Part shown: piece after piece, positions 46,925 through 59,500 of the stretch
How the letters are laid out: the number at the start of each line of letters is the position of its first letter
How positions within the stretch are numbered: the first letter of the stretch is position 1
Source: Pagrus major
Lineage: Eukaryota; Chordata; Actinopteri; Spariformes; Sparidae
DNA: 64,000 bases
Reading direction: 5' to 3'
NCBI RefSeq assembly: GCF_040436345.1
Contig: NC_133227.1
Location: 19,502,171-19,566,170 of the forward strand
Notes under the pieces: generated by a model
The model's database searches: none
Told to the model about the DNA's origin: nothing
Seen by the model: the letters and a program-made list of their open reading frames with translations, nothing else
Position numbers and translations under genes: made by a program

Positions 46925-48655
46925 TCTTGTGCTGCTTGTGGGTGACTGATGCAGACTGCTCGTTGTCAGCTCTATAATGCAAGTTAACACCTCACCACGC
47001 AAGAAAACACAGACACACCCAGACAAATGTTTGACAGGAAAGTGACGGCAGATAACCACATGTAGAGAAGGAAGGCAGGAGGATGTTAAACATATAAAGC
47101 TACAGCTCTTTCAATTGGTTTAATGCAAAGTACTGCAGAAGTAAATTAACTTAAATCAGATCAGAGATTAAGGGATAGGGTAGTAAACAAATAGAGGCAC
47201 AGAGATAACAAGATGTGTGAAGATAAAGAGTAAGAAAGACAATGGTGACTGCGGATAGGATGTGGTAAAGTCTGCTTCATCAATCCTTAGAAAGTCTAAT
47301 AAAACATCAGAACATTGCGATTCTAATTTCCGTTCTCAGTGATCTGCTTTCAAAGGAAATGTGCCCTCAAATTAAACGCTCAGCACTAAGAATACACTAT
47401 TTTATGTAATCGAACATCAGAGGAAAATTGTTTCCTCACAAGACGTGACTCGAGCTGTTTTCTTCGTGTTTCCTGGAGTAACGTAACACCGGATGAAAAT
47501 TTTGTTCCAGCGGGCGATGTTCTAATGTTGCTGTAGTGACGCAAAAGTTTCAACTCCATGTGACAGGTACACTTTTGAGCTTACAGGTAAACAGTCTAGT
47601 CGCCAAGAGGTGCAACAGACTTGAGACAAAAAGAGGTTTATAGTAGTGCTTATGTCAAAAAAAATATAGTTTTTTTTTTAATACTAAAACCAAAAACAAA
47701 TGTGAAAATAAAGACAGTAACCAGGACAGTAACAGATAGAGCCAACATATAGACACAGAACAAAATGGCACGCATGTTGAGTACGTCAGCCTTAACATGT
47801 CTAAATTGGAAACTTGTTCCATGGAAACAGGTCACATAGACACACACCTACACACACCTACACACACACACGTACACACACACACATGTTTTCATGTTAT
47901 AAAGCTGTGTGTGTGTGTATTGAGTCGGTATAGCTGATTGTATTTCCTCTGCAGCAGCTGATACTGTAGCTGCTGTGACCGCTTGCACCTGTCACTGCAC
48001 GTCCACCCCCTTCCACACACACACACAGACACACACACGCGTACACTTTAATGCAAACAGGCAAGTCTTTGGATGACTGAATAAGCACAACAAGCCTCTG
48101 TCTCCTGAGCTCAGTTAAAAAGGTTGCAGTGTGAGGAGAATCACATGTCGACGTGACGACAAAGAGCCCTTTGAGGAGTTATGGACGTCATGTATGCCTC
48201 ATGAAGAACTCTTTGAAATTAAATTTTTGATGAATGCTCAACTTGGTCGGCAGCTCGTAGTCTGTATGTCAGTTCTTTAGCCCAACTGTCTACTTGACAA
48301 ATCACTGATTCCATTATGGATTAACAGTGAGTGCTAGTGCTAATATTAAAACTCACTGTTGTCACTGTTTAAGGGAAGGATTAGATTAGCATCCAGTGTA
48401 ATATACTGTGTCTGCACTGCTTTTTGTCACAAGAGGGACTTTGGTAAGTGGCAACAAGAATTTTCTAGTAATTTGTAACTGAGAAAATAAATAACTTTAT
48501 TTGTCCGCCAAATTTCCTGAGGTTGTTTGTTAAAGAGCAAGCTGTCACAAGATAATCAGCTAATTTAAATTTTAAGCTCCTCTGTGGCAAAAGCCAGAAT
48601 CGCCTAAGATGCAGAAGGTTCTGGGCACTGCTGGGCTGTTTCTGCTGACACGCCA
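46922..48655. other. Intergenic DNA, nothing recognised
   Basis: Minor (CA)-rich patches at 47840-47890 and 48012-48040. No exon, RNA gene or complete element seen. Confidence 0.4.
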
Positions 48656-48924
48656 CTTCGGTGTCACATGGAGGTCAAGGACAGTACCTGGGGAGAGACA
48701 GACGTGAGTGGTGGTTCCCATTTTTAAAAAGGCGACTGGAGGATGTGTTCCAATCGTTGGGGTGTCACACTGCGGGTGTTGCAAAGGAAGCTCCGATTCT
48801 GATTGTCGAACTTCAGATTCAGGAGAAACAATGCAGACCAGGTATGCCATCCCGTCCTTGTATAACCGAAGTGAGAGCTGTGTTCATATTTGCGTCACGA
48901 AGTCAAACACGTCAACACCATTCA

Positions 48925-49325
48925 CGAGCTGTCTTCTCCGGAATTTCAAACCGGACAAAGCTTGTTTGGAAACTTTCTCTAAGGCAAAGAAGGAGTTGGC
49001 AACACGGCGCCCCGTCTCTCGAGACTCAGTGCAGGCCTACCAGAATGCATTACACTGCTGCTCACATAGACAATGAATGGGAAGCACACTGCTCTTTTGT
49101 TTCAATTGGAGCCAGCTGACGTTGTTCTGGCATCTGATCAAGATCCCTCCCGGGCACCTTCCTTCAGTAGGAGCCCTCAAGGTAGACCCCGAACTTGCTG
49201 GAGGGATTACAGATCTAATGTGGCCTCGGACCACCCTGGAACAGCCCAGTAGGAGAGAATTCCCTGCTTACCCTGCTGTCACCATGACATGGCCCCAATT
49301 AAGTGGAAGAAAATGGATGAATGGA
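48925..49325 (+). mobile_element. MITE relic followed by RTE/Rex3-like LINE 3' tail
   Basis: 48925-49082 resembles the 45.4-45.8 kb element ('catagacaatgaatggga'). From about 49105 the sequence follows the 3' end of fish RTE-type LINEs: a 'ctggagggattacag...ctaatgtggcctcgga' block, then 'gccccaattaagtggaagaaaatggatgaatgg', the characteristic tail. No intact coding. Confidence 0.6.
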
Positions 49326-49984
49326 TCACTTCAGCCTTTTTTGTCTGCTGTTATTGTTCATCAAAGTTTCCTCTTTTACTTATCTCTTTCTGATGGCCTG
49401 TCTCTTGTGATCACACACCCACCCACACACACCCACCCACACAACAGATTCAAACAACGCCATGTCAAACTTAATTCTTTTACTCACAAAAATATACAAC
49501 AGCTTATGAATAAATATTTACAGAGATGAAATGACATTCATGTGAGTCCAATGGAGGTAGAAAATGAATCCGTTCCTCTGGCGAAAGGCAACACTTCTGA
49601 AAACAAAGATTCAGATTTGTCTCAGTATCCCAACACGGATCTACCAAAAGAGTGAAGACTCGTGTGTCAGTGCTGCTTAAGCTCTGTGATCCAACGTCCA
49701 CACGCTTTAACAAACATGATACATTAAAAACAGCTCATTTGTTCCTTTTTGAGAACACGATAAATTATTGACCTTGAAATAAAAAAGTACAGTATTTCCA
49801 ACGTGTAGTTAATACAATACTCATACACATTACAATAAAATAACAAATATCCAATGGCATGTTTCAAGCTTTAAAAATGCACAAATAGCTAATCACATCA
49901 CATCCCAAGTGCACCAAACATACACACAGACAGACACACACACATGTGCAGATCATATTTACAGTACATACCTTGTTCAAGCCA

Positions 49985-50203
49985 GCCCAGTCACCAGCAT
50001 AAAATGTTGGCATTTGCCATTTCTGCAAACTACAGACATTGACATTTCTACAAAACGTGACATCATCATGTTCACATTACATGTTAATGACCCTACTTTC
50101 ATATCTGGAGGTGGAGGGGATGGTGGTGGAGTTAAGGGTGAGAAGCCAAGCCAGTGACTGCAGTTCAAGACTGCGTTTCAACTTTCATAAGCGTGACACC
50201 TTG
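49985..50203 (+). repeat. Dispersed repeat, copy 1 of two direct copies
   Basis: 'cccagtcaccag...aaatgttggca' through 'catatctggaggtggaggggatggtggtggag' and 'aactttcataagcgtgacacc' parallel 52418-52650. Confidence 0.75.
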
Positions 50204-52417
50204 GGCTGGGTATCGTTAAAAACATTTCGATACCAATTTTAAGCCAAAATATGATCTTTTCCTAACCCTAACCAAGTAGTTTTTGTTCCTGAACCTAACC
50301 ACATGCATTGCCAACATGTATTCAAGCGATAGTGTGCAAGCATGGCTGGAGTGATTATTTTTATGTTATCTGATTCTACTTAGTCTCCAGATAAACGGTT
50401 ACTGTGGCTACTTTGTCATTATTACTTTGATGTGGTCGCTCTGTTTTTACAACGCAACAGACAATGTTATGGAAACACATCCGTCAGCTTGAAAATGATC
50501 TCCCCAGCTCTGTGCGACAGATTACAATGCTCTTACTATAACGGAGCTAAAAATGGCGAAATCTACAGAGAGTGGGCTGACGCTGATGTTCAGAGCGAGA
50601 CGGAAAACAGCTCCAGCGAATATGTGATGAAAGAAAGAGCAGTTATGACAGTCACAAGTTTGGCTCTTAGATGTTTATCTGATCTACTAATACATGCCAG
50701 CAAATGATTTTTGGACCGGCTGTAAGGTTTATCAGGATGGAATGAAAAAGGTTATTATCATTATCATAAGACTTTCAGCTACAGGGCAAACAAAAAGCAT
50801 CTCTGCTTCATGGAGGTTTTATCTGGCTGTTGCTGGCAGACGAGGTTATTAGCACTGCCAACGTGGTGCCAAATTCCTGCTTGTGCTTCCTGCCATGTGG
50901 GTTTATCTCTAAGATAACAACTGAGCTTGTTGTGATGCATATCACACACCACCCGAGGCTACAGTAGTCTACCAGCTTGAACCTGAACATTCATTAAGGC
51001 CCTGTCCACACCTACACAAGTATTTCTTAAAAAATAGCCTTTTATATGCATTTTGGTCTTTTGTACAGACGTGAACAACACTGAAGGTCACTGAAAACGT
51101 ACTTCTTGGAAAACTCTTTCAGGGTGAAGATCAGAAACAGTGCATATGTCTGGACGAGCAGAAACTGAGATTTTTGGATTGCACACTTTATCTTCCTAAT
51201 AGACCATATTTGCAGCACAACAAATTGACATTGAAATGATGATGAAAAAGTGTTGTATGTTTTCATAGAAAATAATATTATCCAGGAGGATTCTGTGTCT
51301 TTGTTCTGTTTTCAGGAAAAATGCAGCCCTGGTACCTGTGACTGTAAAAGTAAAACTAAGTAAGCAGGTGAGTTATAAAGTAACTAAAGTGAAAATCATT
51401 CATTGTATTTTCTGTAACTAATCAACCAGTCACAACGCTTTTTCAGGGGTGTTGGCACAAATGGAGATTATTTCTGAAACAGAGATCAGTTTTGTTTTGA
51501 ACCCTGTTTCCAAAAATACCCGTGTACGTGTGGACTACTATTCATAACAATCTATCTTAAGAGTCTGAAAACTTTGTAGGAGTGATGGGATCCCAGAAGA
51601 ACATATTGTTTTCTGCCAAAGTTAGGACAGTTTTTAGTTATTTTATGTGAGTTATTTCTGTTTTTTTTCTCAGCTTTTCTTACTGGTGTTGACGTTGGCT
51701 GCACCTCCGTGCACCAATCAGAATTGATGACAGTTGGCGGGTCGTTCCTGTCTCAAACTCTCACAGTTTTTTGATTGTTGCTTATTTTGTCTTGAATATG
51801 TTCTATCATAGAGAAACACAAAGACAAAACAAGACACAGAGGAACATTTTTCTATGTGAATCTCAGTCATCCAGACTGATCAGTTGCTGCCTGCTACTGT
51901 ATGAATGCTCATTAAAACACAACTGTTTTAATCCTTCCTGATCCATTTGTCAAGTTCTGTTATTGGGCAACACACTGCAACACATGCACAACTGCTCTGA
52001 TACCGGCAGTCCTGCAGACGCTGTTCAATACATTCTGAATCTTTTACCATCGGTGATTTACAGGGTGCATGATTTGCCTCTTTGAAGCTTGACAGTGTGC
52101 AGGAATTTGAACCAGCATCCTTCCTGCCAATGTCTAATTCTTGTCTAACACCAAATTTTTTTTGATTTTCCTATTTGGCTGCTTTTAGTAAAGGAGCATG
52201 TTGGAATGCATTATATAGATCATTATTATGATCTAGCAGTCAGTAAAACCTTTTCATTTGATTACTGTGATGCATCTAACTGCAGAATTCTCTCCTATTC
52301 GTCCTGTGTGTCCGTAGCAAGTAATTCATATGCAGTCCATGATAACATCACCTTTCTGTGAACCATCTTCCAATAACAGCCCTGTTGTGAGTTGCAGTTT
52401 GGTGAAGCTCGTAATGC
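50204..52417. other. Intergenic or 3'-flanking DNA of the adrenergic receptor
   Basis: No gene supported; A+T-rich. The receptor's poly(A) site is probably in 51.5-52.7 kb, but no single signal stands out. Confidence 0.4.
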
Positions 52418-52650
52418 AGCCCATTCACCAGAACGAAATGTTGGCAGTGAACGTTACTGCAAACCACTGATACATTCACATTTGTACGTGTCATAAGCAT
52501 CGTACCATGTCGACATTTCTACAATTAAGTGTCATATCATGTACAGATTACATGTTTATGACCTGACTTTCATATCGGGAGTTGGAGGGGCTGGTGGTGG
52601 AAGTGAGCAAGACGGCTGCTGAAGTGTTTCAACATTTGTAAGTGTGAAAC
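52418..52650 (+). repeat. Dispersed repeat, copy 2
   Basis: 'cccattcaccagaacgaaatgttggcagtgaac' through 'catatcgggagttggaggggctggtggtgg' and 'catttgtaagtgtgaaacc'. It lies about 130 bp beyond the adrb2 stop codon, so it is probably inside the receptor's 3' UTR. Confidence 0.75.
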
Positions 52651-52780
52651 CGCTGGCTTTCACGCTCCAAACCACAGCCTTAAAAAAACACCAGTCATTC
52701 TCAACCAAAAACAAACATTTTGAGCTTCACCAGACTGCACGGCTATGCACACACAGTGTAAAGTTTAACATCTTAATTGG

Positions 52781-54801
52781 TCAAGCAGTAGAAGCCAGAT
52801 GTTCTTTACAGCTCCTATTCGCAGAGTTGTTAGCCTGCCAGCTTGCCAGGGAACCAGGAGCTACCTCCAAAACCTGCTCACCAGCAGTCGTCGCATGATC
52901 CAGAGTTAAGGTGCTGTCTTGAATCGAGCTCTCCAAACTGCCCTTCCACCCTGACATCTGCTGGACGTCCAGCCCCCGAACACCATTCAGGTCTGAGTTC
53001 CCATTCGTCCTGTTTGGGGACTTTGAGTAACAATCTCTCTCCCTGCACCAGCCCCATCCTCTCCTCCCTCCACAGCTCCTCCCTTTGCCCCTCAGACAGA
53101 GTATCTCCTGAAAGCTGTGCCTGAAGTCGGGGCTGCGGCAGTAGATGAGCGGGTTGAAGGCAGAGTTGGAGTATCCCAGCCAGTTGAGGAGTCTGAAGAG
53201 CAGCTTGATGTCTCCCAATTTGAGGAAGGTCATGAGGATGTTGAGGATGAAGAAGGGAAGCCAACACATCGTGAAGGTTCCCATGATGATCCCCAGAGTT
53301 TTCACAGCCTTGTGCTCCTTCAGACAGAACTTAAGACGCTTTGTGGCAGATTGTTTTCCTTCCCCCTTTTCTGTCCTTGCTCTGCTCTCTACTAACTTCT
53401 CCTCCTTCTCAGTGTCTGTACCTCCTGTTTTCTGCATGTTTAGTCTGTACTCCCCTGCTTGTTCTTCCGCCTTCGCCCCTGCTTTGAGTTTATTCATCGC
53501 AGGACTATCGTTGGGAGTCAGCTGTGTAGTGTAATGCAAGTTATAAATGTGCCTCTCCCTCCCTCTAATCTTCTCCAGCTGTTTCTGAGCCTCCTGGAAG
53601 ACCCGGCTGTAGAGGAAGATCATCACCGCCAGTGGCAGGTAGAACGACACGATCGAGGAGGACACCGCGTAGGCTGCATTGGTGTTGAAATCACAGCAGT
53701 TCTTGTCGGCCAAGCACTGGAGAGCTTCCTCATCCTGTGACACCCACAGCTTCAGATGGATGGGCAGGAAGGAGATGAGGGAGGCCACTGCCCAAACCCC
53801 GAGGACCACTGCAAAGGCTCGACCCCTACAGCAGCAAAGACAAGAGAGTGCACACAGGTGAAGAGTATTTACAGAGAAAGATTAATCGCACTAGTCTGGT
53901 GCCGATATAACCACGATGGTTGGAGAGTTAATTTTTTCACAGCTACATGGATTCAAATTCTCATTCTTTTTTAATCAAACTTTCCAGCATGTTGTAAATA
54001 TTACCACATGCCAGCCAGTGATGTGGCAGCAGGTGTTTTGCATCTAATGTCAAAAGCAAAATCTGTTGTGACATCACTTTTCGGGTTGAGAGGTGCAACA
54101 TGCCGAAATATCTGACATGTAGAGAGTGGTGCAGCAGCTGCAGAAGGCTGAATTCATTAAGCAATTCAAGACTGAAATTCTGAAAAGCGAGTAAGTTTAG
54201 TAAGACACACTTTGGATTGGAAGTTTTCAAACTTAAATCATTTTTCCAGACAGAAATGTCTTGCTGGTACCTGGTGAGTAGCATGGGGTAGCGCAGTGGC
54301 GAGGTGATGGCGAGGTAGCGGTCCAGCGCGATCACACACAGGGTTTCTATACTGGCTGTCACACACAGTACGTCAGTTGCTGTCCAGAATTCACACATGA
54401 AGTTTCCGAACTGCCAGGCTCCCAGCAGGATGTAGCTGGAGCCAAAAGGGACCACAATTAAACCCATGATGAGGTCGGCACAAGCCAGCGAAGCGATGAA
54501 GAGGTTGGTGACAGTCTGGAGCCGCTGGAACCGCAGGATGGCTGTGATCACCAGCACGTTACCTGGACACAAGAGAGAGTAATTAAGAGACATTTGAATG
54601 TTGCCCAGATCAGTTCATCGATGAATTGTTTCTTAACTTACCAAAAACTATCACCAGAACCAGAATAGCCATTGCAGCGCCCAGCAGCACGAGCTCTGCA
54701 TCATTGTACTCCGAAGATCTCGCTGGCCCATCAGAAACCTGGGAGGTGTTGCTGTACTCTGACTGGTTGGCAAGTGCTAAGATAGCACTCGTTGGTTCCA
54801 T
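52781..54801 (-). CDS. adrb2: Beta-2-type adrenergic receptor (GPCR), three coding exons
   Basis: Plasma-membrane catecholamine receptor, Gs-coupled to cAMP. Exons on the minus strand: 54801-54642, 54562-54271, 53825-52781; phases 1 and 2, 498 residues. N-glycosylation sites at N12 and N18; TM1 is split by intron 1 ([11 protein letters not shown]). Ligand and signalling residues are all present: D83, D117 (amine), DRY 134-136, S207/S208/S211 in TM5, CWLPFF with N346, N365, and NPLIY 375-379; disulfide Cys C110, C188, C194, C195; palmitoylation-type C394. [20 protein letters not shown] and [20 protein letters not shown] are closest to ADRB2, hence the call. Intracellular loop 3 is about 45 residues longer than in human, and the C-tail lacks the DSLL PDZ end (ends CKEHLASTA). 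Mammalian ADRB2 is intronless. Fish carry two or more adrb2 copies and I cannot name this one; a beta-4C-like receptor is a less likely alternative. Confidence 0.92.
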
Positions 54802-55719
54802 GATCTACTGACAGAACACACAGAACAACACAGCCTTGTTTGTAATAGATGAACACCCCGGCCCCTACACTTCATTTTTGCGTGTTTGCACATAGGGGTA
54901 TATAAAGGGAGCATAAATGAGCCTTAAGAGGGTCTTGAAGTCCCATTTCACTGGAGAAGATTTCAACCTCTACCCCTTTAAACTCCGTTCTGAGGGGCAA
55001 GAGGGCACTCGAAAACAAGGGGTTGGGGTAAAAATTGGAAATGGGATGGGGTCAAGAGTAGGCTGCAGTTCAGAGTCTTTGAGACAGAAGGTCTGTCTAG
55101 CACTGGGAGGTGATTCACTGGTTGAATTTAAATGAATCCTTGCAGTATCTGCTCGGGGCCTGAGCCTACGGCGCTTCAGGTTAGCATGCTGTCCAAATCA
55201 ATGAAGAGAGGAGAGTTTGTCCTGAACATGCAGTTGAAGCATTGCTCCAGTTAAGCACGAGCAATATGGATCAAAATAGAGTTACACCCTTTGGCTATCA
55301 AGAGATAAATCTCTGCTGAATGAAGATAAACGTATGTGGTCTTTCATATAGAAGTTATATTTCCCTAAGGCTTATTATGAGTTGATGATATCAGCTTTAT
55401 ATCCTGCTGTGATGCTCTCATCTCATCTCATCTTTTCAATGTTCTGCCTGCTTACTATTTACTTCTGTTTTCATTTTTTTTGTTGCCTTTTTTACAATAT
55501 TAGATTGAAGAGTGAAAAGTAATAAGGAGAGAAAGAGAAAAGATGACACGAAGCATCATCAAGTTATTTTATTAATACATAGTTTGAACAGAGATTACAT
55601 TTGGCCTCTCGGTTCAGATATAATCACTCCCTGCAAGCACACGCCAAGCTTACAGGTGTGGAAGGATGTCAGCTGTTACAGCAGCGTGTTGGTAGGTGGC
55701 GTTTGCAAAAGTGCAGCAG

Positions 55720-56145
55720 CAGCACTGGCTCTCTCCCACAGAACACACTGCTCCTGAAACGCATCGTCAGTAGTTCCGCCTTTAATTTTGTGACTTTGTG
55801 ACATCACACTACATCACCATGTCCCACATTTGCATAAACAAGTTGTTTGGCACGTAAGAACTGATTTAGCACAACTGCTCTGTTGTTGTTAGCGGTGCTG
55901 GGTCGGGCCTGTGTGAGCTGACCAATCGGAGGAGACTGGGTATTCACGAGGGGGGGCCTTAAAGAGACAGGAGCGAAAACAGAGCGTTTCAGACAGAGGG
56001 GGGATACAGAGCTGCAGCACTGGACAGTATGAGAAAACTGATTTTTTTTTTTAGATTTTTTTTAGCATTAAAGCATGTAAACCTATTCTAGTACTAACCA
56101 AAATTAAATTATGAACCTGAAAATGAGCATAATATGTCCCCTTTA
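55720..56145 (+). mobile_element. Second copy of the 30497 MITE-like family
   Basis: Shares 'ctctcccacagaacacactgctcctgaaacgcatcgtcag', 'gctgaccaatcggaggagactgggtattca' and 'gcattaaagcatgtaaacctattctagtac' with 30497-31025. It ends 'agcataatatgtcccctttaatg'. The left terminus is missing, so the copy is truncated. Confidence 0.8.
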
Positions 56146-57749
56146 ATGAATACAGGCTGGATTAGATGAGTATGAAGGTTTTTTTACAGCAATGCTCCAG
56201 TTGGCAGCAGACACCTGGCGATCCTTGTTTACTATTCCGACCGTTCTGACAGTCGGGGGATGGGACTGTAGGTACAGTGAAGTTTGCAAAGTTTTAGGAT
56301 TTTGAGTCGTCCTACAGTAGCTACTTATTGTCTGTTTGCTTCGCAGGTGGAGCTGTATTGACTTTTGTTTTGCTTTTACAGTGGTATAGCAGGTACAGCT
56401 CATGTTTCTCAATGCTCCTCTGACTTCCCTTCGGGGGGTGTTTGCTTAACTCGATCTTCTGTGTACATGTGCACTTGTATTAATATGTATGTTGGCGTCA
56501 TTCCAGCACAATCATAACACACCGGACACATGTAAATGCCAGCTGTGGAGAGAGATGCATTGATTCACAAGTGTTTACCCAGCTCTCCCGTGGTCAATGA
56601 GCAAAGTGTTGGATATTGGGATGCATTTCAAAATGCCAGGGTGGATCGTGACAGAATTTTTATTTTTTAATGACAATCATTTGTCAGTCTTCTTACATTA
56701 CAGCAGTAATACAGCACATTAATGATCAGTGCTAAAATGTCCCCAACTCAACACATTTGTATTTAGAGTATGTAGAGGTGCCAGAGTGTGGAGCAAATGA
56801 TGGATCTGCTGCAAAGTAAACTGCAAACCCATTTTAAAAATCAATCTTTCATTAGTGATGTTTCGAAGGTTGTTTCAGTTGTAATGAACAATGCACAGCT
56901 CAGTCTGCCCCTGACTATAATAATGCATCAAACACAAGCCAACACTGTATAACCAAAGGAATGTTTCCATCTTTAATTCATGTTTGTAAGAGGTTCAGCG
57001 CACACATTTCTTTCCTTCACTCGGCTTGTCGCTTGACCCTGCCACCCTTTACACTAATGACCCTTTTCGACTGTTCACTCCCACCACTGATTAGATCAAT
57101 AATCTGGGCGGCCACCTGCACTAATGCTTGTCAAGCTTGCGAAAGGGTCTCCGCTCCTCCCCTTACTTGAGCTGTTTAAACAGCCACACACACAAAGAAA
57201 CTTGACCAGCTCTTCGAGGCCAATAATCAAACACAAAAGATTTACTGAGACCTAAATGTCTCAATATTTAGGCAGAGATAGCTTAGTGGTGGTAATTACA
57301 CTGAAAACACAATAGCACATACTCAAACACACAGGCACGCGTGCACATGCTGACACAAAAACACACGGAGAACGCCCAGCTTAGTAGAATAAACTGATGA
57401 GTGTAGACCAAACAGAGAGGAGAGATGTCTTTGTACATTTTGTGAAAAGCACAACATAAAACACTTTAACATCCTGATATGAACTAAATATGTTAAAGAT
57501 GAAAGCTGGTTTGGATTCACTGAATATGAATCACCCTCACACTAGAAGAATCTGACATATTTCTGCTAAAGTAGGTTTGGTCAAAGGTTTTTAGCGACAG
57601 CTGATAGAACAAAGAAAAGAGTGATGCTTTTTATATGTTTCAGAGTTTCAACGAACGTTCAGTAAATGTTTCTATTTTTCATTTTGGAGAAAAGGTTCAG
57701 ATTTGCCATTAGACCTCAGTAATAAATCAATTGCGTTATTTGCCTTAAC

Positions 57750-58283
57750 CGGGGTTGGATAGTGATTTATTACATTAATTACATTAAGGCTGAAGAATCC
57801 TTTTATACATCAGTCCATCTGATGCTAATTAAAATCAGTGTGCTGCTAAATAAGATCCGGATCAGAGGATATTATGTGATATGTTTCATGATCGTGACTG
57901 CTCGATGTGCTTTTCTGAATATGTTCCATATGTGTAACTGTTTTTCTGTAACTGGGGGATTACTAACAAGATTTTAATTTAAAATACAGAAGGATACACT
58001 AGTCTGTGACCATGCACATGTGCACACAACACTTCACGAGTCTGACACAACATCACTGAGTGAAACCAAATACACAAGTGTGTAAGCTTACATAATGCAC
58101 ACTCGTTATTACGATTAAATAAAAGTCATCTCATTGATTTTTTCTTTTCTCTCGTCTCTGTTTGCTATTGAAGTAATCCAAAAGTGACAGAAAGTAATCA
58201 AGTTAAATTACTTTACCATTGTGATACTTGGATTACATTACTGACTACATTTTATGGAATACATTTTAAATCTCCCAACCCTG
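57750..58283. mobile_element. MITE-like element with 'GGGTTGG' inverted ends
   Basis: The left 'ccggggttggatagtgatttattacat' and the right 'atgga...aaatctcccaaccctg' are imperfect inverses; the interior 'gtaatcc...gtaatcaagttaaattacttt' is typical of an abundant fish family. No matching target duplication found. Confidence 0.55.
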
Positions 58284-59187
58284 ATTGTATTGCAATGCAA
58301 CCTGACAAAAAATAAGTGACTATAATCAGCCCAGATTACCTCTGAAAATGTGAGATAAAGTCATAGTTACATTGTCAGTGATTACCTAATAACATTTTCT
58401 ATTACGTCTTTTAAATATGGCAATTTTAGAATTATGAAACTACTATGTTGAATAAGTTTGACTGTATATCAAAGTAGTCACTCACCCCTAGCCTTTGATC
58501 ATGGTTACTTAACTTATATTTGTTTTTGTTTCAAATGCTGATAATTTCATTTCTTTTTATTAACACCGAAAACAGAAGATAAACATTTTCATTCACGTGA
58601 CCTTTGATTAAAATGAAGCTGCAACAAAAACATCATCCTGCACGCTGTAGAATCCACACAGTACACATTTGATTTGTCCAACTGTAAATGCTGTCTGCAA
58701 AATGCATTTTATTTGCATAAAAAAATGTGTTGAGATGTTCAAAGAGAAAACAGACATATGTCGGACTTTATTTTTTTATGGCTTCACCAAATTTTTTAGT
58801 ATAAACGTGCAATTAATTTTCAGTGTTGGATTTTCAAAAGCATTCAGATTGGATTACATTTTTTGGCATCCAGTTATGTTACTTACTACAAAAATTGCTG
58901 TGTATTTTGTCTCCAAGTAGCCTAACTGACAGCATTTCAAAGTAATCTGAATCATCCCCGACATTAACACAGAAAATTCAAAGCCTTTCGGTTCAGTAAC
59001 CTGCTTATTTTTAACGGCACTGATCTGATCCCCAACCGTTTAATTTAAAACTCAAATCCTTTTAATACTTTTATCATTCTGAAATGCGTGAACTAGCAGA
59101 CCCTTCTGTAAAATTGTCTTGTTTTATTTATGTACCTGCCTACTAGAACACAGTGTGAGCGTATGTGCAGCTGTAGTCAGTTTCCTA

Positions 59188-59450
59188 CCTCCAGGCTCTT
59201 TGCTCTGCTTTACAATCCTGTGATTTGATAATCCACACGCTTTTACATCCACAACACAAAGGATCATTATCATGTGTTTGTCAGGAGCTTTCTGGTTTCC
59301 CTTCTTCTTCTTCCTCTTCTGCTGAGTTATGAACGTGTGGTGTTGTGTGTGACACACACACACACACACACACTCTGCCTCGCTCTCTCTTTCCAGTACA
59401 CGCTCATGTATAAACACACTCCTTCAGCCCTCAACCACACTTGCCCTTTT
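59188..59450 (-). other. Candidate distal non-coding exon of the adrenergic receptor
   Basis: On the minus strand a donor-like CTGGAG|GTAGGA (59188/59187) lies downstream of a TATA box. The interval has no long ORF and includes a (GT)n tract (59351-59373 on plus). It could splice to the acceptor just before the ATG at 54801. Inference only. Confidence 0.3.
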
Positions 59451-59474
59451 GAAGCAGCTGAGCCCGTCTCCCTC

Positions 59475-59480
59475 TTTATA
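59475..59480 (-). promoter_or_regulatory. Candidate TATA box with upstream CRE-like site
   Basis: GCATATAAAGAGGG on the minus strand, preceded 13 bp upstream by TGATGTCA (59493-59500), one base from a consensus cAMP response element. It lies 4.67 kb upstream of the receptor ATG in the same orientation. Confidence 0.4.
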
Positions 59481-59500
59481 TGCAAGCCCTTGTGACATCA

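Larger units (their letters stand above)
54802..59187 (-). other. Upstream region (or 5' UTR intron) of the adrenergic receptor
   Basis: Just before the ATG, the minus strand reads 'ttgttctgtgtgttctgtcag' then TAGATCATG, which could be a splice acceptor six bases upstream of the start codon. The remainder holds a copy of the 30497 element (55720-56145), a MITE-like segment at 57750-58283 and A+T-rich DNA. A local 'tatataaaggg' at 54899-54909 lies on the plus strand. Confidence 0.45.

Noticed and set aside
46604..47059. Long ORFs of HTHT/CVCV type around 41.3, 46.5-47.0 and 13.3 kb
   Set aside because: They are translations of (CA)n/(TG)n microsatellites.
50260..50290. Telomere-like 'cctaaccctaacc' (and 'ggttagggttagg' at 43660-43675)
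   Set aside because: Only two units each, embedded in dispersed repeat sequence; no interstitial telomere array.
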